Assembly (NCBI GenBank): GCA_947652115.1
Contig: OX393568.1
Span: 8,348,675-8,412,674, forward strand
DNA length: 64,000 nucleotides
DNA from: Blastomussa wellsi
Lineage: Eukaryota; Cnidaria; Anthozoa; Scleractinia; Plerogyridae
Direction of reading: 5' to 3'
This document shows positions 1-13,221 of the stretch, in pieces. Below the pieces are notes generated by a model. It did no database searches. It saw only the letters and a program-made list of their open reading frames with translations, and was not told the DNA's origin. The position numbers and the translations under genes were made by a program. Position 1 is the stretch's first letter, and each line of letters opens with the position of its first letter.

Positions 1-3000
1 CGCTACGCGCTCGTTGGTTATTTTATCACTTCATATCCAACGCGGGCTCATGGAATAATTGTTATTTATCCGATGAGATCTCTTGATGAAGACTAGACTT
101 GCCAACAAGTCGAGCTCTCAGAGCGAAAGCGAGCGCACCACTACCAAACCGGAAATGAGAAGCGAACGACTTTGAGAAAGTCTACGAGAAATGAAATCCT
201 GGGTTTGCAAAACACAAAGTGGCTGGTTTTCGGCCTGAAACCGCCGGTACACCTCCATTTGATGAAATAGAAGGCTCAATAAATAGTTCTTAAGAACTAA
301 ATGGCACGCCTGGTCTTTCCCAAGATGAAAGGTTGGGGAAAGAAACAACTTAAAGGAAGCCCAAGAGTCCATGCACAAATCGGGCCGGGACCCCAGGGGG
401 TACTCGAAGTATACATGACGGGGGGCAGGGGGCGGGCGACGCAGTTTCATATTGCAAACCCAAAAAAACACACAAGCCTGAAATTTTAGACTCAAAAAAA
501 TACCTGGCATCAAAATTTCCAACCCAAGAAAATAAAAAAAGTTCTAATGAATATTTTTCTGATCCACTGATCGCAACGAAAACCCGAAACGAAAAGTTCG
601 CTCGGAGATGACCCAACAAAATACGCGTATTTTTAATTAAGACCTAAAAAATACGTGACAGATCTCTTGACCCCAAAAAATACCGAGCGTGTAAATTTTC
701 AACCCAAAAAAATACGTCGAACCCCCCGTCATGTATACTTCGAGTACCCCCGCTGGGGCCGGAACTCTCATTGGTAACTGTTTTATTTGGCATCTGGAAT
801 TTTTGGTTTCCCAGTTCCCACGACCCGGGAAAGGCAAGGGTTACTCGATTCCTCATTTGGTCTTCTTGATTCTTGTGGTCAGACAGAGCACAAGGAGATA
901 ATGGGACATTCGGAGAGGAATTTACGATCCAAGTCTCAGGACCTTGGCATACTGAGCACGCGATACTTCAATTTACGGTATGCGATAATTTTATTAATAT
1001 TTACCTCAGTTCAATGAAAGACAGAAGAATGAAAGTACAGCGTATACAACAGAAATATCGATAACTATTGCAGAAGAAGGGCTACAGTGCTAGATCGACC
1101 TGCAGTAAAAAAGTCGCGTGATTTAATTAAATACCTTAAGAAAAAGGAATACGCTCTTGCACCTCATTGCAAACGATTTCCTAAGGCTTGTGTCAAAATT
1201 AAGCGCGCTTAGACTGAATGTTACAGCAGAACCGTTTTGGGCAGGTCACTGAATTGAACAAATTCCCCTGTGGTTTGAAAGACTACGTTTACCACGCCCT
1301 GAAGAGCTGTTAAAAACCTAAAGATTCTATTATAAGTAGTTTTCAACAATAAGATAACCTGGAAACTCTCCTTTCAAACTTCCAACCAATTATACGAGTT
1401 ATTAGGACAGATAGGCAGATATTAACTGAATGCTTTGTTTTTAACACTGAAATCCCCTTTTGAAAAACGTATCCTTGAAAATGACCATTCTTCACAGTTT
1501 TACATGAGAACTACCTAAGGAAACAAAATGTCTACAAAAATGTGTCGGCAACGAAAATTTAATTTTTAAAATGTCCTAAATTCGAGTATTGTTACAAACA
1601 AAATTTAAACATCTTAACAAGTATGAAAATGATCTCAATATGAAACTTCCACAAATAACAAACGGATTCTAGAAAAGCTGGCAAATAAAAATGTCCGTCA
1701 TATAAAAGGTTTCCACTCCTGCAAAATGCGTTAAATGTATTCTGTGGTTTGTATTTAAAGTTGAATGACAAAATGGACTATACAACATGTCAAGTAAAAC
1801 TGTGAAGACGTTAGTACCACCACCCACCCCACTCATAAAATAATACTCTTGTCACAACATGTATTACACACATACAAAATTCCCTTGTTGAAATGTTAAA
1901 CACGTTTTAGAAGAACTGTTTATGGTTAAATAACTTCCCACTATTTAAATACTTTATCCAAGGAAAACGACACCCCAAAAATAAATGAGAAATTGCCAAG
2001 GAAAACGAACTTTTGAAATCAAAACATTTTTGATAAATTTCCATTGAATCAACTCTTTCAATGTCACACTAAAATAAAATAGAGACCTGAATTTGTTCCT
2101 ATAACTCCTTTTAGAAATGATAAACTCTGCCATTGATATTTTAAATCCTTTAAGCTCCAAAATATAGAACTTCGTTTAATAACCTTGCTTACCATTGGCT
2201 AATTTCTTTGCACGTGTACAAAATTGCCTATCAGACATGCCATGTACTTACATGTCCAAATATGGAATGCAGAAAGGACCAATAAGAAGAAAGCTTACAA
2301 ACTAGTCTATGGGAATTGAACCCGCTGCATCTTAGACTCCACATTATTTTTTTATACACAGCACCAGAAATACATCACTGCTTTAGAGAGATGTTCTCCA
2401 AAAATACAAACAAAATAAAATAAAAAAAAATGAGAATTTGCAGTAGCATATCTTCAAAACGGCTCTTCCTCCGGTGATCATAAATTAATTTAACCCAGAG
2501 TTTGGCCCTTTTCCATGCAACTGTAACTAGTGCGGCTTGTTTTGTAGTTTTTGTTTTACCTGGAAACTACTTATCTATCAAAGATAAAATTTTAATTCCA
2601 CTTTTTTTGTCTCGACCCAAACATTTAACACCCGGCAAATGGATTCTAGGACTTTGGAAAGATCCCAGTTCCCAACAGAGGAGATCAAAGAGTCTTGGCT
2701 TGCATCAAATATCTTAAATGCATGCACAGGGGATACCAGGTGGCAGAACTTTTCACATATTGCAGAACAGTGACAATTCAACAAATTGAAGAAGGCAAAC
2801 TACTATATTCAAGGCCTGATTGCATCAAGGAAAACAATCTATCTTCAAAGCAAATTCCTTTAAGATAAAACAGAAATAGTCATTGATGATAATGTGGAAA
2901 TTTAAGATGAAGCTTGGTCCCATACAGACAAAAACAATTGATGTATGCTGGCTCTTTAGCCTGATACAGAGAAAAAGCGAGTCTTGCCTAAACAGCTTGC

Positions 3001-3160
3001 CAAACAATTGGTTTCCTAAAGAATCCTTAAAGAGAACAAACTTCCAGATTCCCAGAAGTTGAAAAATAAAGTGCATAAGCACACAATAACCTGAAATAGA
3101 CTACAGAAAAGATTTGCTGATTGCTGAGATAACCATATACTCTGTTTGCTTGTTTGTTTG
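1..3160. other. Intergenic sequence 3' of AFF
   Basis: Apart from the inverted-repeat element at 383-762 I see no gene, RNA or coding homology here. It is AT-rich, and the ORFs are short and unrelated to known families. Confidence 0.6.
383..762. repeat. Inverted-repeat element with ~40-bp arms
   Basis: The left arm (383-423) contains GGGTACTCGAAGTATACATG and the right arm (722-762) its reverse complement. The interior is A-rich with repeated CCCAAAAAAATAC-like units. Both arms give the same peptide when translated, which explains the overlapping ORFs. Probably a non-autonomous DNA element; its superfamily is not recognisable. Confidence 0.75.
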
Positions 3161-3573
3161 TTTATTTATTTATTCCATATGAAAAAATATTGCATGTATT
3201 CTACAAAATATACCAATTACACGGAATATGATAATACTTTTACTTAATTCACATCTCTGGGAAATGACTGATGCCAAATATTATTTATATAGTGCAACAC
3301 TATTAATATACTGCCCGCTGGGTGTAATAACTATTAATATTATTATGAAACAATCTAAACTTTGTATATTCCTTTGCCCAAATGTTTTACTTCTAAATAT
3401 ACCTCATTTAATAGTAAATTAACTTTGTTATCTACCATTGTTTCTATTGTGATGGTGCTCTACCTCTGTTCAACTGAGTGAATGTTTATGTCCATAATTC
3501 CGGTCCGGTCTGTGTTTCATGGGATATTACTTTACAATTTGATATGTTCATTCATCATTTGTGTTGTTTTGCA
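3161..3573 (-). other. AFF 3' UTR with candidate polyadenylation signals
   Basis: From the stop codon the minus strand runs through AT-rich noncoding sequence to overlapping AATAAA hexamers at 3161-3174, the best candidate poly(A) signal cluster. The end is inferred from the signal only. Confidence 0.5.
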
Positions 3574-3655
3574 TCAAGAAGACTTTTCAGTCTTCAGTGA
3601 ATCTTGGATGCGCTTCATGCCCTCTTCAATGTATTCAAACAAGTGAATAACTGAA
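3574..3655 (-). CDS. AFF: AFF coding exon 22, C-terminus and stop
   Basis: Reads SVIHLFEYIEEGMKRIQDSL then KTEKSS and TGA, matching SSMEHLVQYSQQGLHWL at the end of AFF proteins. The acceptor is TTGTTTTGTAG; the CAG five bases further in would break the phase. Confidence 0.93.
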
Positions 3656-6600
3656 CTACAAAACAAGACAGGACAAGAGTAATTCAGCCATGACATGGGA
3701 CACTGGTATTATCCTGTATGGGGTGTGTTGGGACTTGCAGGGGGGAGGGGGGGGGGCTGTTGCCATGAATAAAATCATTTTCCTGTTTCTTTGCTGGTAG
3801 TTCCAATGTAGGTTTTGTTGGCACTGGTTTCATGTTGTGGCAACTGAAACCTTTTCTTGAGCTAGAAGTAATTCTTCACAGTATGTGAATTGTGGAAAAG
3901 GGGGGGGGGGGGGGGTGTGAACTCTAAGAAGGGCTGTTTCGGGAGAAAAGCAAAATTCTTCCGGGAATCTGAAGAGACCTTTTTTCCAGTTAAAATTTCG
4001 GGAAATTCAAGATTTTTGGCAGAATTTCTCTCAAATAGTCGGCACAATATTCCAGATTTTCAGGAGGACTTTTATTTACACATGTTACTACTCAAACAGC
4101 GTTTGTTAGAGCTGTCACCCCCCCGTGTGGAACATCATAAAAATCTGGCCAGCAAATATTTTAACACTAGGATAGTATTTTCTGGGGTTTCAATAAAATT
4201 TGAAGAGGCAGCTGGTTTGAGTAGATTAACTGACTATTTTTTAAAAGAATCTTTATTACATTTCTTAAATTTTAGGCAAAAAGTAGCCAACTTTTGTATG
4301 AAAAGTAGAGTAAAGTAGCCCACGCTTTTGTTGCAAAACATTTCTATTGAAGTACCTGTGGAGGGTTAGTGGTCCACACTTCCGATCCAGATCCATAAAG
4401 AAATCTGTTGAGAAAAAACATCACCATCAAGAAAAGAAACCTAACCAGCTTCTATAAAGCCTTCAAATTTGTCACTAAGCCCAATAGCTTGATTCCAATT
4501 TATCCTGGATAAAGGAACTACATGAAACCAGTTTAGGATGTAGCTTTCGTCTCCAAATAGTAACGTTTTATTGAATTGATTAATACAATAACGGAATAAA
4601 ATGACTTATGGGAATATTGTTTATTTGTGCCCACGTAGTGTCATTTGCGGCACGAGTGCAAAGTACAAGCGCCACAAATGACACTACAAGGGTGTAAATA
4701 AACAATATTCCTGATAAAAGTCATTTTATTATCATTATTATCAATATTCAAGGCCAAATAACCAATTTAATACCGTTTTCAATACAAGAACTACTTTGCA
4801 TTGTCTTAAATTGTACAGCTGTAGTTGCGGATAGTTACAGTGTCTGAAAATAATCGCCAATGATTTAAGAACTCATCGATAAACACAATAGTTAACAAAC
4901 TTTGAACTTCGGTGTAAAATTCCCGCAGTACTTCAGCCAAGCTAATTTTGCTCTACATTAGGAATGAAGTGAACGATGTATCGCTTCTCATAAAGACGAC
5001 AAGAAGCTGCTCTCTCCCTCTGTTTCTTCGTCTAGTGCTTTTGCTTCTAGCCTATCTAAAAGTTCAAATCCGACTTTTTGGTATGCATTTTCCCATTTAT
5101 AACAAATAGATTGATTCTGAAAAATATTCATTTAGTATGATGTGAAACCTGAACTTGAAAGCTTGTTGTTTGCTTGCACCCACCTAAATGGCATAAAAGA
5201 TCTTCAGGGCCAATAATGCAAAAGCGGCCTGCCTTGAGTCATTTGTGGACTGCAGAGCGCCTGTTTTCACGAGGCCAGATTTCAAATTGACCACATATAT
5301 TGATAATAATCGGTGTTACACTAAAGGCAACATTTTTGTCCAAGGTGAATTGTACAAGATGCTGTTTATTGTTACACTCCTCCAATGTCCTGAATGCATT
5401 GCATAAAAATCACTTCAGAATTGGGCCAATCATCCGACAGAAAGATTGTACGTCATTCAATGCTTGTTGTATCAAAAATGTCCCAAGAGATGTTGACAAC
5501 AAAATTAAGAGAAAACTTGCAACTTTGTTACCTGGTGTAAGTGGTTTAAGAAACATATCCTGTCTGGGCGTTTATTAATAAGACACTGCAAAGGCGACCT
5601 TATAAAGGCCCCATGTTGCTCTATAACTGGCGCCATGCGAGAGCAGCCATTTACTCAAGTCTTATTGAAAGCCCTGCCTGGTGCAGTATTTTACCTCTGA
5701 ATTCATGCACAACAGGTTGTGCCTGATCCCACATATCCTGACTGTACACCAAATTATTGACTAGTAAAACATGCTGCTGCGTCATTGCATGGATCTTCTG
5801 TGGAATGCACACATTTACTGGTGATGTCATTGCATTAGAGCCTGACGAGGGTTTGCCGTTCCTCGAGGGTGTGGTCATAGTTTCATTGCTGCCATTGCTT
5901 CCCACGCTACCAACACTTCCTGAGGGGGATGGGGTGGGTGAGAGAGGAGAAGGGGTGCCAGTTATCCTGAGAAAATAGAAATAACAATTTCTTCATGAAA
6001 TAACGTTCGAGTCTTCAGATTATATGAGCCAAGTGGCCCATCAGACCGGAGCTTATCCCTGTCTCTGTAGTATGAAGCGACTACTCCCCCCTGTATGGAA
6101 TGCTAGTCCATCGTAGGGTTACCCCCCAGCATTAGTTCTTTGGTATCCATTTGTACACCTGGGTGGAGAGAGGCACTGCAAGAGTAAAGTGTCTTGCCCA
6201 AGAACACAACACAATGTTCGAGTAGTCAGGGCTTTCTTGTCCACTCTCTCTAAATGCATCCTCACTTCTAAAACATTTTTCATGACCATAATCTCTATTT
6301 TAAAGCTTTTTTACAGCCGTACTACATCATGTATGACCAGCAACTCTTCAGGTTGGGACCATTTTAGTCACCATGGTGACCAATATTTTGGAGCTGGAGA
6401 CTAAATTGCAACGGGAGTCGCCAGCTGGCAACTAAAATTGAGAAGAAGGATTGAGAGCCTGAGCTAACTTAAGCGACTAAAATTTTTCACTGGTGACCAA
6501 ACTTAAACAGTCAGTGGCCAAATGGCCACTAAGGAAAAAAATAAACTTGGAGAGTTGATGACCGGTGATTCCAAAGTTTCAAACAGCATCACAAAGTCTC

Positions 6601-9600
6601 ATTTTCCAAATGTGGGCATTCCAGTGTGTTTTAGTAGATTCTAAGAAGGATTTTGAGAATCTGTGATTTGAAATTTGTGTTCAAAATCTTCAGACCGGTA
6701 GTCGCCAATTCCCTTGGTCGGGAATTTAAGCTAGGAAGGCCTCTCAGCAAAGAAAGGATAATTCTTTATTTGAAGAAAACTGCAAGGTCGTTCTATGAAG
6801 TGTTGGTTGTCCCCCTTAGAGTTTCTTATTACTAGAAAAAAATCCACTTTTTGGAATTTTAATAAGACCTGTCAGAAGTTTTGTCCATTCTTGCACATTT
6901 CAACAACATCTCTGATTTTCCGATGTAATCTTTGTGGTGTCACTGAAAGTGGCACGTGGATTGGAAGATTTTGATCACATGTCCAAGCTACTGGTCATGT
7001 GCGACATAGGAGGACTGTAAAAGTAAGCCAAGCAAACATATATTATGAATAGGACTACAAAAATCATTGTTTTGCAACTTGTCCAAAACACATTCTATTC
7101 ATTGTTGTTTTCCATGTGTGTATGGAGAAACCGATAGCTTCAAGAGAAATGATGTACTTCTAGTCTCTTTTAACCTATTTATTTACCCCACTCAAAAGGT
7201 TCTGAAAAAAATTCCCAATTATCAATAAAACTTGACTGCCACGACTCACTTTGTATTTGATGTGTAGGGTGATGGAGCTTGAGTACTCTTGGGAGGACCC
7301 TGAACAGAAAACAAAGTAAATTTAAGTTTACACAAGGAGAACCCATTTGTGCTTATGCAATGCTCCTTTCAAGAGCAAAGACCAATCTTATTGTATAAAT
7401 GGTACCAAATTTGAATAACAATACACCAGAAAACCACAGGAGCCCAAATGTGTGACCTTGAAGTGATTTACATTCTTTTGTGCGGTCATTATCCAATCAA
7501 AAGCTGATGACAGAGTCCAGTTGGGCCCTGACTCAACAAAATCTGTGCAAAAGTATGTTCCATGGTAAGAATTTTCAGGTTGTACCATTCTCGTCCCCAG
7601 AGCCGCTTGTCCCTCTTTGCCGGCTGGGCCTGTGCACGAGGAACAAGTGGCTCTGGGGACACACGATTTGATTCGCTGAAATCAAACAAAGGGAATCCAA
7701 TCACATCAGCCGTTTTAATCCTGCTAACGATAAAGGATTTTAAAACGGCTGATGTGATTGGACTCCCTTTGTTTGAATTCAGCGAATCAAATTGTGTGTC
7801 CCCAGAGCCACTTGTTTCTCGTGCACAGGCCCAGCCAGCTAAGAGGGACAAGCGGCTCTGGGGATGAGAATGAGGTTGTGCAAGAACTGTAGTTTAAATG
7901 GACTGGTTCACGGTTTTGCGCATGTGCGGTGTACAGTGTCAGACCATTAGATGCCATTGTTAAAGAAACAATTGCAAGCATGCAAATGACTTTTGTGGGA
8001 AACTTTCCTTTGAAAATTTCGCAGCCATTTGCTAAAACGTTGCAATAGAGGTGCTTTAAGTACTTTGTTCATTTCATCAGTATCACAAAAATACTGGAAA
8101 ACTCGAGTTCAAAACAGGTTTATACACTTATGTATATGTTTGTAATGGATATCATGAGTACATCCTGAAGGTATGCTGCAAACAATTTTGAAAATGTCAA
8201 CAGATTTTGACAGAAAATGTGAAACAAAGTGCTGAACATCGATTTTATTGTCGGCCCGACAGATTTATTCTGGTTCTGGACACAGGCACAAACTCACAAC
8301 TCGAAACTGATTGGTTCATAGATAATAGAGTTGAGTGGGCTTGCACATGCACCAAAGATTTTAATAAACCTTACCCTAAAATGTTCTGTAACCATCTGCA
8401 GATTCAACAAAGAAAACATTGGATGTCAGTCAGATACAACCATAATGGAAAAATGTAAAAGCAGAGAATAACAATGTGCCAAGCATTTCAACAGAACAGG
8501 CTTGATTGAATCAACTACATTCTTGTTTCTACGGAAATCTTTTATCATAGAAAAGACTGTCAATCGTGTAGTTTGATCGTCCGAGTGAGGGTAGTCCTGA
8601 GAAGGACTGTTGTCGGTGACGGTGACTGATGTTTTGACAACCTGAGCGGAAGTCATCATCAGAGTCATGTGAAGAGTTGTTTGTCAGTCGATTGTTATAA
8701 GTCTGGTTCATGAAAACTGATTGGTCAGTTTAGCCGAGTTATTGGCTGTAAGACTCAAGTAGTTGATGTCATCGGTCATGATTGGTCGGTTTGATCCGTT
8801 GGTAAACACTGCATTGCACAAACTCTGTGTTGTTGAGTCTTGTTTGCAAGAATTGTCCCTTTTTTGTGTTAAAAATGAAAAATTTTGTAGTGGATATCAG
8901 GGGCAGATCCAGGATTTTTCTTAGGAGGGGTGCACCACTAAGGGATGGTGTAACTGATGGGTGATGTACACAGAATACTTGTTCTATTAGAGAGCCACAG
9001 GTCATCTCAGGGAGAGTGCGCACCCCCTGCACCCTCCCCCTAGATCAACCTCTGGATGGTGATAAAAAATGTTCCTGGCCAACTACTTTCCTTAGAAGAG
9101 GCTGACTGTTTGAAGTGGTCCAAACAGTCAGCACAGATTCAAATAATGACAGGGAAATTATGCAAATTATGTGAAACTGTTGCAGATTCAACCATGGATC
9201 TATATCTTACCTTCACATTTCTCATTACACTGTCTTTCCTTAGCTTATACAGCCTCATGTACAATATAGATTGGATTCTCATGCTAATAAGGAAAATAGC
9301 ATATTAGTGCTTAGTAAACAGACACAGAATGCACTTAACTCCCCCTTTTCGGCCCAAACATACAAATTCTACATCACAATACAACTAATTCCAAGAATTC
9401 CTTGAACCATCAAGACAATAACAAGATATTAGACACTAATATTCATTTATCTACAACAAATTTATAAATCCTCACCATAAAACAGACAGTCTTTTATCTG
9501 GAACACGATCTGACCGATGAGTATATCTGTTCACAAAGTTTCGCATTGTGTATCTAAAAACGGAACATTTGAAATGTCAATGTGAGAAGTCTTTTGAAGC

Positions 9601-12600
9601 AAACCCCTCTGACAAGCAATCAAAGGTCTTGGAACTGAAACTTATTATAGTGACCAGGAAGTGAAAAATTTTAAGCATTTTTTGGCAACTGAAAAGTGGT
9701 CTTATTTGCATGTGGCCAAGTCATTGTTTTGACGTCACTTTGACGTGGGAATTATTACTCAGTACTGTGGGAATGATGGACAAGAAGGAAATTTTATGCT
9801 GATGTGTGTGTACACACATGCTGGCAATGGACTGGAGTTATGCCATCCTAAACATCCACAGATCCCCCTAATTAACCATCTGTAGACTACTTCTGTCATT
9901 GTTTCTACATCATAACTTGACCGTATCTCCTAAAATAGGAGCCACATTTGAGCGGAGGAGGCACACTTTTGAGTGACAAAATTTCTTACGATCTACACGT
10001 TGCAATTTGCAAACCAAGATGACTAATATATTTTTTTTTATCCAACACCATTAGGCCTTGCTGTAACATGCTGTTGCCAAACTGATATGACACGTTGGGG
10101 TGCATGTTCAACACAAGCACCTCACTCAAATCAAAATTTTCTTCAACATGTTCCAATAAGGTGATCAAAGGGTCCTAAAATTTTTGAGAATACTGGATCA
10201 AAATGCTGTACTGTTTGACCAGAAAAATTAAGGGGAAAAATGTTGCCCTAGAGGGCTGAAAGACCAAAATGCCACTGTGAATTGCAAGAAGCTAGCAAGG
10301 CAATAAATTCTGGTCACCTGAGAAGGTCCAGCGTCTCTGAGTACATTTGAAATGCTGAACGAGATTCTGATTCTTCATTTTGCTAAAGAAAGAAAAACCC
10401 AAAACAATCACAACTTTCAAGTTAACTGATGCTCTAATAAAATAACTAAACAAGGTACTGTACTATAGATTTCAGAGCAGTTTTCAAAGAGTGTTGAAAG
10501 TAATCAGCGAATTGCTTTGGTATTGTAATACTATTGCTCAGTGACCTTACGCCACTTTTCAACCAATCAGCAAAACCAAAATCAATCGTGACTCATGCGA
10601 CTACTTGGTTCACTGAATTGCTTGTGGTTGATAAAAGCAGTTACTTTTGTTTGATTTTATGACACTCAATTGAAATTTGCTCTATTTAAAATATCATGGG
10701 GGTACATACCTCTATGGCTTTTCCACATCGAGCAAAGTGTAACACTGCATCCACATACAAGAAAGCTTTGGCTTCCTTGTCAGTCTGCAAATAAGTGGAA
10801 AGTCTTGAATGAGAAAACCAATTTGCTTAACAGTAGAACTTACTTGCCACGTGAGGGAGTGGAGGTTGGGGGGGGGGGGGGGGGATAGGGGAAGGAAGAT
10901 AAATACCAGGGTTCTCCTTAGAAGGTGGGACCCAGGTATCAGTACCAGGCTAAGTGAAAAGTACCAACCTGCTTTTAAATCTGAACATGAAAAAATTCAC
11001 TTCATTGCATTCTTTTTGGCCTGCCTACTCACAAAGGGTCCCCTCTTACCTAAACAATTAATGAAAACCCTGTATATTCTGCCGCACAATAGCATAATTT
11101 TGTCTCCAAACTGAGCGATGGTCATGCACCTTTCACACTTTCACACTTGTGCTTACCGAAGAATCAGCTTTGTGCTTCAACCTCTTGGCTTCAGCAAGAT
11201 AGTGGTCTGGTCCATAAGGTCTGAAAGAATAAAGATGGGTTTAACTCGGCAAAATAACGTCTGATTAAACAATACATGTTTTAAAGTCATCTTCATTCCA
11301 TCACCAAATTGAGAGAGTGGTTGTAGCTTAGAATTCAATTTTGAATAATTAAGTGACATTTTGCTATCATGAGCAGATAAACTTACCCTTAAAATGCAAG
11401 AAACCCCAAAATAATAGTTTAGTAAGGAAGGAAAATGCCAAAGAAGTGATACTCAACCAAAAAGGAACAAGAACAGCTAAGGATGAAGAAGATTGAGATG
11501 GATTGCAAAAATTTAGGCTAATTCTGGCTAAATTTTCAAAGTGCTTAGACCATGACATAGCTTCTTTAATTAATAACAATTTAACTTCCTGCCAGATGGT
11601 CGTGATTTATACAGGGCTTGAAATTGCGACCGATATGGTCGCATTTGCGACCAAATTTTTTCCTTTTACGACATAAAATTCCTCTTCAGTTGCAATTTTG
11701 CGACTATTTTTCGCCCAAATTAGGATAAAATAAGAATTTTGATTCTTTTGTGTCTTGCTTTTAAGAAAATATGAAAATGTTTGGTCAAAATCAAGTCCAA
11801 TATATCTTGACATTACCTAGTACGCGATTCGCTTGATCAGACGCCATTGCAGCAGTTTCTTTGTAAATAATCACCAAAACAACTGGCAAAAACAACAAGC
11901 ATGGAGCACGTGGGGGTTAAAGAGTTTTGCTCATCTCGCACTTGTCCTTGCCAAAGATTCAAACATTTCATAATGATACTCTCCTGACTACTTTTGCTCG
12001 ATTATGCTCCCCGTATTTTAAGCTACAGCTAAGCCTTAACAAAATGCCTGCAAAGGTAAAGTGTGTCGAAAGGTAAAGATAATTACTCATGCTGAGTTTA
12101 GATCAGAGATTTCCACGATTGTGTCCTTTCTTGCAGTCGGTCCTCTTCCAGCTTGGCTACACATGTAATTTAGTTTTAATGGGATTGAAAGTTTGAGAAT
12201 CTACTAAATAGTGTACTGTAAAGTGATTGATGAAGATGTCGGCATGTGCTTCAAATCATGATCGTTTCATTCAATCGTGCATCATTTTTTCCATCACTTA
12301 ATTAACAGAAATGAAATAAAAGTTAAGCTTGCATTGTTGAAATAAGAAAATCATAGCTTGTGTGCATTTTGCGACTAAAATTTTCGAACTTGTGACTAAT
12401 CGCAAAATATCGACCTGAATATTTTATTAATTTCAAGCCCTGTTATATCAAGCTGGCTTGTACAAAGTAAGTCTACTTTAAATGAATGCTATACCAACAA
12501 ATCAATTATCAATTTATTACTTACACTCTAGGCTCTGAGTCATAAAATCTTGAAATGTCTGTTTCTCGCTTGTCATTTGAATTGTTTTTGTTGCATGAGC

Positions 12601-13189
12601 ACTGATGGGGATTTAAACCACTATCCACAACATCCACCTGTTTTTCATCCAGTTTACCATTCTGAATGCCTTGTAACAAGCTGTCATGAACTTTATCATT
12701 TTCACTGTCGTGTCTCTGGCGCTTGATGCGATACGAATCTTTCTCCTGGCTTGGGCTGCGTTTCCTGTGGCCCTCTTTGGAGTGTCGACTGTTTGTACTA
12801 CTTGAGCTGAATGACCGCTCACGTGACTTTTTTCTGCAGTTAATAAAACATACGGCAAAAAATAATTAGTTTGAATAACAGCTTTGCAGGGTTGCCACTT
12901 ACCAGAAACTAAAAAGTTCCCTGATTTTTAACTGACCTTTGAACAATTTTCCCTGAACTTATCTAGATTAGAAAAATTAATTAAAGAAACAACAGGAACC
13001 TCTGGCAAAAACTACTGCTTCTGCACATGCCACTCGAACAGTATCAAAATCAATCATGTTCCACCCTGTTTTACTGAAAGGAAATAAAATTCCCTGACTT
13101 TTCACTGACTTTACCAAACATCTAACATTTTCCCTGATCTTTTACAAAATTCCCTGACTTTTCCCTGACCTTGAAACATTATTGATTTT

Positions 13190-13221
<32 letters not shown>

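Noticed and set aside
5300..5578. 92-codon plus ORF in AFF intron 20/21.
   Set aside because: No homology recognised and no splice or promoter support.
5651..5694. Read-through of AFF exon 20 to a TAA at 5651, giving a shorter C-terminus (GKILHQAGLSIRLE).
   Set aside because: Exons 21 and 22 restore the conserved AFF C-terminus in exact phase, so this tail is intronic. An intron-retention isoform is possible but unsupported.
7489..7867. Overlapping ORFs of 100-120 codons on both strands.
   Set aside because: They are produced by the palindromic MITE at 7587-7871; the same peptide appears from each arm.
12613..12858. 81-codon minus ORF (MPYVLLTAEKSHVS...).
   Set aside because: It is in another frame from AFF exon 12; the AFF frame fits both neighbours and is open for the whole exon.
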